The notes below the pieces were generated by a model. It ran no database searches. It was not told the origin of the DNA and saw only the letters and a program-made list of their open reading frames with translations. Shown here piece after piece: positions 28,278 to 36,179 of a stretch of 64,000 bases of DNA; position 1 is the first letter of the stretch, and each line of letters starts with the position of its first letter. Both the position numbers and the translations under genes were made by a program. Source of the DNA: Amycolatopsis taiwanensis DSM 45107 (GTDB lineage Bacteria > Actinomycetota > Actinomycetes > Mycobacteriales > Pseudonocardiaceae); assembly GCF_000519205.1 (NCBI RefSeq), contig NZ_JAFB01000023.1, positions 62,001-126,000 on the forward strand. The letters are read 5' to 3'.

Positions 28278-30086
28278 GTGGGGCTCAGAATTCCGAAGCG
28301 GTGGCGTACCGCCGCCGCGTTCCTGGCCGCGGCGCTGGTTGCCGGGCCGTTTGCACCGGTGGCGCGGGCTCAGGATGCCGGCAAGGTGCTGCGGGTGGCG
28401 CTGGTCCAGGAGATCGACCATCTCAACCCGTTCCTGGCGTCCTTCGCCTCCAGCGTGATGGTCGGGCGGATGACCTGGGAATACCTGACCCCGCCATCGG
28501 CCGAGGACAACACTCCGAGCCAGACCCTGGCGACCGGCTGGACCACCTCGGACGACAAGCTGACCTGGACGTTCACCATCCGCCAGGGCATCAAGTGGTC
28601 CGACGGGCAGCCGATGACCGCGCGCGACATCGCCTACACCTACAACCGGATCATGACCGACAAGGCCGCGCAGGAGGCCAACGGCAGCTACGTCGAGAAC
28701 TTCGAGAGCGTCACCGCGCCCAACGACACGACCTTGGTGATCAAGACCAAGGAGCCGCAGGCGAGCATGACCGCGATCGACATCCCGATCGTTCCGGAGC
28801 ACATCTGGAGCAAGATCACCAGCATGGACGACCCGGCGACCGACTCGGTGGCGGTGGTCGGTGTCGGTGACGGCCCGTTCCTCATCAGCGAGTACTGGCC
28901 CTTCCAGCTGATCCGGCTCAAGGCGAACCCGGACTACTGGCGCGGGCGGCCGAAGGTCGACGAGCTGCAGTTCATCAGCTACACCAATGCGGACGCGGCG
29001 GTGAACGCGCTGCGCAACGGCGAGGTCGACGTGGTCAACCGGCTCACCGCGACGCAGTTCGACGCGCTGCAGAACCAGCCGGGCATCACGACCAACAAGG
29101 CGATCGGCCGCCGGTACCGGGAGATGCTGATCAACCCGGGCGCGCAGAACCTCGACCGGCAGCCGATCGGGGACGGCAACCCGGCGCTGCAGGATGTCCG
29201 GGTACGGCAGGCGATCGCGCGGGCGGTGGACCCGCAGACCCTGATCGACAAGGTCCTCGGCGGCTACGGCCAGCTCGGCGGCGGCCTCGTTCCCGCCGCG
29301 TTCCCGGCCTATCACTGGGAGCCCGCGCCGGACAAGCGCTTCGCCTACGACGCGGCGGCCGCCAACACCCAACTCGACCAGGCCGGCTACCCGCGGGGCG
29401 CGGACGGCGTCCGGGTCGGCAAGGACGGCAAGCCGCTGAACCTGCGCCTGGTGGGCAAGTCCAGTGAAGACTTCTCGCAGCGGGCCGCGGACTACGTGGT
29501 GAGCTGGCTCGACGCCGTCGGCATCAAGGTGACCAAGGAACTGGTCTCCGACAACGAGGTCGACCAGCGGACCAGCAACGGCAACTACGATCTGGCGTTC
29601 TCCGGGTGGGGCACGAGTCCCGACCCCGACTACATCCTGGCGAAGCAGACCTGTGCCACGTTGCCCGCGGTAGCCGGCGCCAACACCAGTGCCTCGTTCC
29701 TGTGCGATCCGCAGTTCGACAGCCTCTACCAGCAAGAGAGCACCGAGTTGGACCCGGCCAAGCGGGCGGATCTGGTGAAGCAGGCGCAGGCGCGCTACTA
29801 CGAGTTGTCCACTAGCGTCGTGCTCGACTACGACAACCCGCTGGAGGCCTACCGCTCCGACCGGTTCGCGTCGTTCCCCAAGCAGCCCGCCAACACCGGG
29901 ACGATCATGGAGCAGAGCGGCTACTGGGCCTTCTACGGCGCCACCCCGGCGTCCGAGGCGAGCGGCGGCTCCAGCGGCCTGTCGACCGGCGCGTGGATCG
30001 GGATCGGTGCGGGCGTGGTGGTCGTGGTGGCGGTGGCCGCGACGATGTTCGCGCGGCGGAAGACCACCGCGGAGGACCGGGAGTGA
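28278..30086 (+). CDS. Peptide ABC transporter substrate-binding protein (family 5), C-terminally anchored
   Basis: A 602-residue extracytoplasmic peptide-binding protein. Residues 1-32 are a signal peptide (basic start, hydrophobic AAAFLAAALVAGPFA, ARAQ cleavage region) with no lipobox cysteine. The SBP_bac_5 body has VALVQEIDHLNPFLA, LTWTFTIRQGIKWSDGQPMT and the NPDYWRGRPKVDE region. After a GGSSG linker the last 35 residues form a hydrophobic helix (GAWIGIGAGVVVVVAVAA) ending in basic residues, so it is anchored by its C-terminus. GTG at 28278. Its stop overlaps the permease start (GTGA). Confidence 0.93.
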   Translation: MGLRIPKRWRTAAAFLAAALVAGPFAPVARAQDAGKVLRVALVQEIDHLNPFLASFASSVMVGRMTWEYLTPPSAEDNTPSQTLATGWTTSDDKLTWTFTIRQGIKWSDGQPMTARDIAYTYNRIMTDKAAQEANGSYVENFESVTAPNDTTLVIKTKEPQASMTAIDIPIVPEHIWSKITSMDDPATDSVAVVGVGDGPFLISEYWPFQLIRLKANPDYWRGRPKVDELQFISYTNADAAVNALRNGEVDVVNRLTATQFDALQNQPGITTNKAIGRRYREMLINPGAQNLDRQPIGDGNPALQDVRVRQAIARAVDPQTLIDKVLGGYGQLGGGLVPAAFPAYHWEPAPDKRFAYDAAAANTQLDQAGYPRGADGVRVGKDGKPLNLRLVGKSSEDFSQRAADYVVSWLDAVGIKVTKELVSDNEVDQRTSNGNYDLAFSGWGTSPDPDYILAKQTCATLPAVAGANTSASFLCDPQFDSLYQQESTELDPAKRADLVKQAQARYYELSTSVVLDYDNPLEAYRSDRFASFPKQPANTGTIMEQSGYWAFYGATPASEASGGSSGLSTGAWIGIGAGVVVVVAVAATMFARRKTTAEDRE

Positions 30087-31102
30087 CGCAGGCGCTCTCC
30101 GGCGCTGAACTGACCGACCCCGACGAGCGGCGTGGCGGGAGAAGCACGGGTCGCTTCCTGCTCAGCCGGCTCGGCGGGGCGGTCGGCAGCCTGTTCCTGG
30201 TGGTCGTCCTGGGGTTCCTGCTGTTCCGCATGATCCCGGGCGACCCGGTCGCGACCATGACGCGGGAGAAGCCGTTCGATCCCGCGCAGCTGGCCCGGTT
30301 GCGTGAGCGGCTGGGCGTGGACAAGCCGTTGTACCAACAGTTCCTGGATTACTTCTTCGGGATCTTCCGTGGTGACCTCGGCACGTCGTATGCCTACAAC
30401 CGGCCGGTGTCCGACCTGATCGCCGAGCGGTTCTGGCCGACGGTGCTGCTGGTCGGCACGGCCACCGTGCTGGCCATCGCGCTCGGGCTGTGGCTGGGTG
30501 TGCGGGCGGCCTGGCGGCGGGGCAGTGCCTTCGACCGCACGCATACCGGGATCGCGCTCACGTTGTGGTCGGTTCCGCAGTTCTGGCTCGGCCTGCTGTT
30601 GCTGATCGTCACGCGCGGCCTGTTCCCCAGTGGCGGGATGCGCTCGCCCGACACCCCGCCCGGGTTCCTGCCCCAGACGCTGGACGTGTTGCGGCACCTG
30701 GCGCTGCCGTGCCTGACCCTGCTGGCGGTGATCTACGCGCAGTACATGCTGGTGATGCGATCGTCGCTGCTGGGCGAGATGAACGCCGACTACCTCACCA
30801 CGGCCCGGGCCAAGGGGCTGCGCGACGACGTGGTGCGCCGCCGCCACGCCGTGCCGAACGCGTTGCTGCCCACGGTCACGCTGATCTTCCTGCAGTTCGG
30901 TCTGGTGGTGTCGGGCACGGTCACGGTGGAGGCGGTGTTCTCCTGGCCAGGGCTGGGTTACCTGACCTACCAGGCACTACGGGTGCCGGATCTGCCGTTG
31001 TTGCAGGGGGTTTTCGTGGTGCTCGCGGGTTCGGTCATCGTGATGAATCTCGTCGCCGAGGTGCTCTACCGTGTGCTCGACCCGCGGGTGCGTGCGCAGT
31101 GA
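30083..31102 (+). CDS. Peptide ABC transporter permease (DppB-like)
   Basis: A 339-residue membrane permease with about six helices. It has LFRMIPGDPVATM at the N-terminus and the EAA-type cytoplasmic loop (YLTTARAKGLRDDVVRRRHAVPNALLP) that docks with the ATPase; FSWPGLGYLTYQA and a C-terminal DPRVR are typical of DppB/OppB. The GTG at 30083 overlaps the upstream stop (GTGA), and its own stop overlaps the next start in the same way. Confidence 0.95.
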   Translation: MTQALSGAELTDPDERRGGRSTGRFLLSRLGGAVGSLFLVVVLGFLLFRMIPGDPVATMTREKPFDPAQLARLRERLGVDKPLYQQFLDYFFGIFRGDLGTSYAYNRPVSDLIAERFWPTVLLVGTATVLAIALGLWLGVRAAWRRGSAFDRTHTGIALTLWSVPQFWLGLLLLIVTRGLFPSGGMRSPDTPPGFLPQTLDVLRHLALPCLTLLAVIYAQYMLVMRSSLLGEMNADYLTTARAKGLRDDVVRRRHAVPNALLPTVTLIFLQFGLVVSGTVTVEAVFSWPGLGYLTYQALRVPDLPLLQGVFVVLAGSVIVMNLVAEVLYRVLDPRVRAQ

Positions 31103-31995
31103 CCGCCGCGATCGTCTGGCAGCGGCGGCGCGCGGCCGCCGCGGGTGTGTGGCGGGAGTTCGCGGCCAACCGGGGCGGGCTGGCGGGCCTGGCGGTGCTG
31201 GCGCTGATCGTGGTGCTGGCCGTGCTGGCGCCGGTGATCACCGACTCGGCGGGGTTGGACGTCACCCACGCGCCGGGAAGGCCGTTGCAGCCGCCCAGCG
31301 CGCAGTTCCCGCTGGGTACGGACGTCGACGGCAGGTCGGTTCTGCTGCTGACGTTGTGGGGCGCGAGAATCTCGCTGCTGGTCGGGTTTTCCGCGACCGT
31401 GCTGTCGGTGTTCATCGGCACCGTCGCCGGGATCGCGGCCGCGCATTTCGGCGGCTGGACCTCGGCGATCCTGTTGCGGGTCACCGACTTCTTCCTGGTG
31501 CTGCCGTCGCTGGTGCTGGCCATCGCGCTCTCCAGCGTGCTGCCGCAGGGCGTTGCGACGATCATTCTCGCGGTCGGCGTGACGTCGTGGCCGACCACCG
31601 CCCGGCTGGTGCGGGCGCAGACGCTGACCATTGAAAGCCGCCCCTACATCGAGCGGGCCAGGGCACTGGGCGGCGGGCACCTGCACGTCGTCGGGCGGCA
31701 TGTCCTGCCGGGTGTGCTGCCGCTGGTGTTCGCGAACACCACGCTGGTGGTGGGTAATTCGATCATCGCCGAGTCCACGCTGTCCTTCCTCGGCCTCGGT
31801 GACCCGAGCGCGGCATCCTGGGGTTCGATGTTGCAGCGGGCGCTCGGTTCGGGCGCGGTCACCGGCGGGGCGTGGTGGTACCTGTTGCCGCCGGGGCTGG
31901 CGATCGTGGTCGTGGTGCTGTGCTTCACCCTGGTCGGCCGGGCGCTGGAGACGGTGCTCGATCCGCGGTTGCGCGGGGAACGGGAACGACCGTGA
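31099..31995 (+). CDS. Peptide ABC transporter permease (DppC-like)
   Basis: A 298-residue permease with six predicted helices and a long first periplasmic loop (FPLGTDVDGRSVL, a DppC/OppC hallmark). The EAA loop is ESRPYIERARALGGGHLHVV and the region STLSFLGLGDPSAASWGSML is typical of the family. GTG at 31099 overlaps the preceding stop by 4 bases, and the stop at 31993-31995 overlaps the small ORF that follows. It forms the membrane pore with the DppB-like protein. Confidence 0.95.
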   Translation: MTAAIVWQRRRAAAAGVWREFAANRGGLAGLAVLALIVVLAVLAPVITDSAGLDVTHAPGRPLQPPSAQFPLGTDVDGRSVLLLTLWGARISLLVGFSATVLSVFIGTVAGIAAAHFGGWTSAILLRVTDFFLVLPSLVLAIALSSVLPQGVATIILAVGVTSWPTTARLVRAQTLTIESRPYIERARALGGGHLHVVGRHVLPGVLPLVFANTTLVVGNSIIAESTLSFLGLGDPSAASWGSMLQRALGSGAVTGGAWWYLLPPGLAIVVVVLCFTLVGRALETVLDPRLRGERERP

Positions 31996-32162
31996 GGAAT
32001 CCAGTGTCAAGCCGCGGCAATCAAGGCGACCAGCACGCGCGCCCCGAAGGCCCGCTATCGGGGCGGCGGGGCGCCCTCGTCGAGAACGTGACTCCATCCC
32101 CGATGGAGCGCCTCGTCGACACGATCGCGGTCGCGCGCAAACTCGCGGAGGACTCAGCGTGA
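31992..32162 (+). CDS. Small 56-residue protein coupled within the peptide ABC operon
   Basis: An open frame from GTG 31992 to TGA 32160-32162. The GTG overlaps the permease stop and the TGA overlaps the GTG of the ATPase, both as GTGA, exactly like the other junctions of this operon. The first 35 residues are polar and disordered (NPVSSRGNQGDQHARPEG), and the end PMERLVDTIAVARKLAEDSA can form an amphipathic helix. I know of no such family. The precise coupling at both ends argues that it is translated; it may simply keep ribosomes flowing or may modulate the transporter. Confidence 0.6.
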   Translation: MRNPVSSRGNQGDQHARPEGPLSGRRGALVENVTPSPMERLVDTIAVARKLAEDSA

Positions 32163-33796
32163 ATTCCTTGCTGGAGTTGAAGAACCTCGGCGTCACCTAC
32201 CGCACCGGTGGCGGGGACGTGGCGGCGGTCAAGGACGTGAACCTGTGTCTGGCACCCGGCGAGACGCTCGGGATCGCGGGGGAGTCGGGGTCGGGCAAGT
32301 CGACGGTGGCCATGAGCGTGCTGCGGTTGCTGCCGAAATCGGCGCGGGTGACCGGCGAGATCCTGCTGGACGGTGAGGACGTCACCGCGATGCGGTGGGG
32401 GCGGTTGCGGGCGGTGCGCTGGGCCGGGGCGTCGGTGGTGTTCCAGGGCGCGATGCACTCGCTCAACCCGGTACAGCGGGTGGGTGTCCAGATCGCCGAG
32501 CCGATCCGGCTGCACTCGGCCCGGCCGCCCGGTGACGCCGATCTCGAGGCGCGGGTGGCCGAGTTGCTCACGCAGGTCGACCTGCCGGTCTCGCGCGCCG
32601 GTGCCTATCCGCACGAGTTGTCCGGTGGGCAGCGGCAACGGGTGATGATCGCGATGGCGCTGGCCTGCCGGCCCCGGTTGATCATCGCCGACGAGCCGAC
32701 CACCGCGCTCGACGTGATCGTGCAGGCCCAGGTGCTGGGGTTGCTGACCCGGCTGGTCGCCGAGCGCGGCCTCGGGCTGGTCATGATCAGCCACGACCTG
32801 TCGGTGCTGGCGGCGACCTGTGCCCGGATCGCGGTGATGTATCGAGGCGAGGTGGTCGAGCAGGGCCCGTCGGCGCGGATCATGTCCGAGCCCGAACACA
32901 GCCATACCCGGGCGCTGGCCGCCGCGTTCCCCACGGTCGGTGATCCGGCGTCGCGGTTCGCCCCGGCCACCAGCGTCCCGCTGCCTCCGGAGCCCGAGCG
33001 CGCCCCGGAGAAGGACGTCCTGCTGGAAGCCAGGGACCTGCGAGTGGTCTATTCCGGACGCAAGCGCGGCCGGATCGACGCGGTCGCGGGAGTGGACCTG
33101 CAGGTGTGCCGTAACGAGATCGTCGCACTGGTCGGGCAGTCGGGTTCCGGCAAGACGACGCTCGCGCGGACGCTGCTGGCCCTGCAGAAGCCGACCGCGG
33201 GAACGGTGAGCTACGCCGGTGCCCCGGTGCCGACCTCGGGCGCGGCGCTGAAGGCGTACCGGCGTCAGGTCCAACTCGTCCTCCAGGACCCGACGAGCGC
33301 ACTGAACCCGCGTCACACCGTGTACGAGGCCGTCGCGGAAGGCCCGCGGATACACCGGCTTCCCGGTGACGAGCGGGAGATCGTGACAGCCGCACTCGAA
33401 GCGGCCGAACTGCGTCCCGCGGAGGAGTTCTTCACCCGCCTGCCGCACGAGCTGTCCGGCGGGCAGCGGCAACGGGTGGTGATCGCCGGTGCGCTGGCGC
33501 TGCAGCCCGGCGTGCTCGTCGCCGACGAGCCGGTGGCGTCGCTGGACGCGTCGGTGCGCGGCGAGATCCTGGGCCTGCTGTTGCGGCTGCGGCGTCAACT
33601 CGGGCTCGCCGGCCTGGTGATCACACACGACCTCGGGCTGGCCTGGAACATCGCCGACCGGGTGGCGGTGATGTATCGCGGCCGACTGGTCGAGGTCGGC
33701 AGGGTCGAGGAGGTCCTGCTCGCGCCCCGGCACGACTACACCAAGGAGCTCCTGGCGGCCCTGCCGGGCGGGGTCCGCGCGCAAATACAGTCTTGA
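32159..33796 (+). CDS. Peptide ABC transporter, fused double ATP-binding protein (DppD-DppF)
   Basis: A 545-residue protein with two complete ABC domains. Domain 1 (about 5-260) has Walker A GESGSGKST, signature LSGGQRQRV and Walker B LIIADEPT with H-loop SHDLS. Domain 2 (about 290-540) has GQSGSGKTT, LSGGQRQRV, VLVADEPV and THDLG. Fusion of the two ATPases in one chain occurs in some actinobacterial peptide systems. The first Q-loop reads VFQGAMHSLNP and the second VLQDPTSALNP. GTG at 32159 overlaps the small ORF stop. It powers uptake by the upstream permeases and binding protein. Confidence 0.95.
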   Translation: MNSLLELKNLGVTYRTGGGDVAAVKDVNLCLAPGETLGIAGESGSGKSTVAMSVLRLLPKSARVTGEILLDGEDVTAMRWGRLRAVRWAGASVVFQGAMHSLNPVQRVGVQIAEPIRLHSARPPGDADLEARVAELLTQVDLPVSRAGAYPHELSGGQRQRVMIAMALACRPRLIIADEPTTALDVIVQAQVLGLLTRLVAERGLGLVMISHDLSVLAATCARIAVMYRGEVVEQGPSARIMSEPEHSHTRALAAAFPTVGDPASRFAPATSVPLPPEPERAPEKDVLLEARDLRVVYSGRKRGRIDAVAGVDLQVCRNEIVALVGQSGSGKTTLARTLLALQKPTAGTVSYAGAPVPTSGAALKAYRRQVQLVLQDPTSALNPRHTVYEAVAEGPRIHRLPGDEREIVTAALEAAELRPAEEFFTRLPHELSGGQRQRVVIAGALALQPGVLVADEPVASLDASVRGEILGLLLRLRRQLGLAGLVITHDLGLAWNIADRVAVMYRGRLVEVGRVEEVLLAPRHDYTKELLAALPGGVRAQIQS

Positions 33797-33849
33797 CAGC
33801 CGAAATGTCAAGGTGCCGCAACTTCGGCCGCCCGCCCTGTGTAATCTCC

Positions 33850-35436
33850 ATGAACGACATGGCGACCACTATTGATCCCGCGCCGGATGTTCCGGCGGCC
33901 GGGGCGCCCGTGGAGGCGCACCCGGTGGAGGCGCACGACCCTCCGTTCCCTGTTCGCACCACGCTCATGGGGACCATCGGCAGCGTGCTGCTGCTGCTCG
34001 GCGCGCTGGGCGCCGGCGGCATCCTGATCCGCGACCCGATCATCGGCACCGGCCCGCTGTCCTGGGTCCGGTATGGACACGGGCACATCCTGGCCAACGG
34101 CGTGCTTTACGCCGGTTTCGGGCTGGTGGTGTGGGCCTGGGTCCGGCTGGGCCGGTACATGCTGGCCGGGCGGATCGGCAGCCGGGCGATCCTCATCGCG
34201 TCGGGCTGCTGGATGGCGCCGTTGCTGATCGCGCCACCGCTGTTCACCCGGGACGTATTCTCCTACCTCGGGCAGGGCGCGCAGCTGCTGCACGGGCTCA
34301 ACCCGTACACGCACGGCCCGGCCGAGCTGGAGATCCTGCCGAACGTCGTGCAGAACGTGCACCCGGTGTGGCAGACCACGCCCGCTCCGTACGGGCCGCT
34401 GTTCCTGTTGGTGGCCAAGGGTGTTGTGGCGCTCACCGGGGACAACGTGATCGCCGGGGTGATCGTGACCCGGCTGGTGTTGCTGCTCGGGCTGGGCGCC
34501 ATGGTGTGGGCGCTGCCGCGGCTGGTCCGCCACCTCGGCGGCAAGCTGCCGATCACGCTGTGGCTGGCGGTGGCCAGCCCGATGACGGTGATCCACCTGT
34601 TCGGTGGCCCGCACAACGACGCGATGATGCTGGGCTTCCTGTGCACCGGGGTGCTCGCCGTGCTCGAGCGCAAGCACGTGCTGTCGATCGTGCTGGTGAC
34701 GGTCGCGATGCTGATCAAGCCGACGGCGGCGATCGCGCTGCCGTTCCTGGTCTGGATCTGGTGCAACCACCTGCCCGGCGACAACCGGGTCCGCAACTTC
34801 CTCAAGGCCGGCCTGGCGTCGAGCGCGATCTTCGGCGTGGTGTTCGTGCTCGGTACCTGGGTGTCGCTCGGCTCGTTCAACCTCGGCTGGGTCACCGGGC
34901 TGAAGGCGCCGCAACTGGTGACGAACTGGCTGAACCCGGCCACCGGGGTCGGCCAGGTGATCTACACGCTGGTGCACTTCGTGATCAACGTGCCGGAGTC
35001 GCCGTTCGTCACGGTCGCGCGGCTGCTGTCCTGGCTGGCGCTCGCGGTGTTCTTCGTGCGGCAGTGGTGGAAGTCCCGCTACGGCGGCAACGAGGCCATC
35101 TTCCGGCTGGCGATGACGCTGCTGGCGGCCGCGATCCTGGCGCCGCCCACCCTGCCCTGGTACCTGACCTGGGGCTTCGTCATCGCGTCGGCGTTCCCGT
35201 GGCGGCGCCGGCACCTCGCCATCGTGGTCGGCGTGTCGATCCTCTTGGTCATGGCCTACTACCCGACCGGTGAGCAGGCGCTTTACGACTGGTGGTTCGT
35301 CGTGCTCACGCTGGTGCTGGGGGTTTACGCGGCCGCGTCGCTGCTGCGGCCCGACCCGCTCGGCCTGATCGCCGCGTGGCGCAAACAGGCCGTGCCCGAC
35401 TTCGTCAGCTCGCCGCCCACCCCCGCCAAGCGGTGA
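33850..35436 (+). CDS. mptB: MptB-type alpha-1,6-mannosyltransferase
   Basis: A 528-residue GT-C-fold polytopic protein with about 12 or more helices. After the first helix, the acidic loop PPLFTRDVFSYLGQGAQLL and GLNPYTHGP match the polyprenol-phosphomannose-dependent mannosyltransferase MptB, which extends the mannan backbone of lipomannan outside the membrane. The segment GGPHNDAMMLGF is also diagnostic. It fits an organism that makes lipomannan/LAM-like glycans. ATG at 33850 is used, ATG at 33859 is possible; no clear ribosome site is seen. The end overlaps the next convergent gene by 32 bases. Confidence 0.85.
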   Translation: MNDMATTIDPAPDVPAAGAPVEAHPVEAHDPPFPVRTTLMGTIGSVLLLLGALGAGGILIRDPIIGTGPLSWVRYGHGHILANGVLYAGFGLVVWAWVRLGRYMLAGRIGSRAILIASGCWMAPLLIAPPLFTRDVFSYLGQGAQLLHGLNPYTHGPAELEILPNVVQNVHPVWQTTPAPYGPLFLLVAKGVVALTGDNVIAGVIVTRLVLLLGLGAMVWALPRLVRHLGGKLPITLWLAVASPMTVIHLFGGPHNDAMMLGFLCTGVLAVLERKHVLSIVLVTVAMLIKPTAAIALPFLVWIWCNHLPGDNRVRNFLKAGLASSAIFGVVFVLGTWVSLGSFNLGWVTGLKAPQLVTNWLNPATGVGQVIYTLVHFVINVPESPFVTVARLLSWLALAVFFVRQWWKSRYGGNEAIFRLAMTLLAAAILAPPTLPWYLTWGFVIASAFPWRRRHLAIVVGVSILLVMAYYPTGEQALYDWWFVVLTLVLGVYAAASLLRPDPLGLIAAWRKQAVPDFVSSPPTPAKR

Positions 35437-35821
35437 CGGTCACGCGGACCACCGGGCCTGCCGGCGGGTGGTCCGCGTACTGCGGATACTTGGCACACAA
35501 CCAGTCGACGGGCCCGACCCGCTCGGCCGGATCGGTGGTCACGGTGGCGAACCCGTCGGCCCGCACCCACCACAGCCGCGCCCAGTCGTCGTCATAGTGG
35601 TCGGCCAGGAAGGCGACCGATGGGTTGACCGCGATGTTGCGCAGTCGTCGCAGGTCCGTCGTGGTCTTGGGCTTGTGGTCGACGGCGAAGACGATCACGT
35701 CGTCATGCACGGCGAAGGTCACCGGAACCAGGTGCGGCACGCCGTGGGCGTCCGCCGTGGCCAGCCGCGCGACCTGCGCCGCCGTGAACCGTTCCCGCGC
35801 CACCTCGCTGGACAGCCGCAC
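35405..35821 (-). CDS. PPOX-class flavin/F420-dependent oxidoreductase
   Basis: A 138-residue split-barrel FMN/F420-binding protein. ARERFTAAQVARLATADAHG begins the domain, HLVPVTFAV and VDHKPKTTTDLRRLRNI follow, and AFLADHYDDDWARLWWVRADG is a strong match to the TIGR03668 type. It is thought to reduce small molecules with F420H2 as cofactor. GTG at 35821 is the only start that keeps the family N-terminus. It converges with mptB. Confidence 0.88.
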   Translation of the reverse strand: MRLSSEVARERFTAAQVARLATADAHGVPHLVPVTFAVHDDVIVFAVDHKPKTTTDLRRLRNIAVNPSVAFLADHYDDDWARLWWVRADGFATVTTDPAERVGPVDWLCAKYPQYADHPPAGPVVRVTVTAWRGWAAS

Positions 35822-35853
35822 AGGCCCACCCTAGAAGGGCCACGGGAACACGC

Positions 35854-35902
35854 GCGACCCATGAGCCCTCTCGGTGATCGTCCGGGTGGACTCATGGGTC
35901 GC
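35854..35902. terminator. 12-bp stem hairpin upstream of the PPOX gene
   Basis: GCGACCCATGAG (35854-35865) pairs perfectly with CTCATGGGTCGC (35891-35902) around a 25-base loop, with TTTCT shortly after on the plus strand. It lies just after the 3' end of the truncated VOC gene (minus strand) and was probably its terminator. Confidence 0.55.
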
Positions 35903-35978
35903 AGCTTTCTAACGGGCCCGCGCGGATGAGCGCTGGCTCAGGTTCGGCAGGTTCTCGGTCAGGGCGATCGCCGAGGGC

Positions 35979-36083
35979 TCAGACGTTGTCCGGGGCGGTC
36001 CATTCGACGAACTGGACGATCACTCCGTTGGGGTCGGTGACCTGGAACAGGCGTTCGCCCCAGGGCTCCTCGCGCACTGCTGG
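35979..36083 (-). pseudogene. 3' remnant of a VOC (glyoxalase/bleomycin-resistance) family gene
   Basis: Read on the minus strand the last codons are PWGERLFQVTDPNGVIVQFVE, followed by a short tail and TGA at 35979-35981. This is the C-terminal beta-strand pair of vicinal-oxygen-chelate proteins with the metal-ligand glutamate. No start or N-terminal half is found: the similarity stops near 36083, about 100 bp before the triple-repeat gene on the other strand. It looks like a gene cut off when that DNA arrived. Confidence 0.7.
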
Positions 36084-36179
36084 AGCCCGCCCTGTCCGGC
36101 TACGCCTCCGCCTGACGGCAGCATCTTCGCCGACCGAGCCCCAAGACGCCGGCCGGGTCGTTCTGGCATCTTGGAGCTG

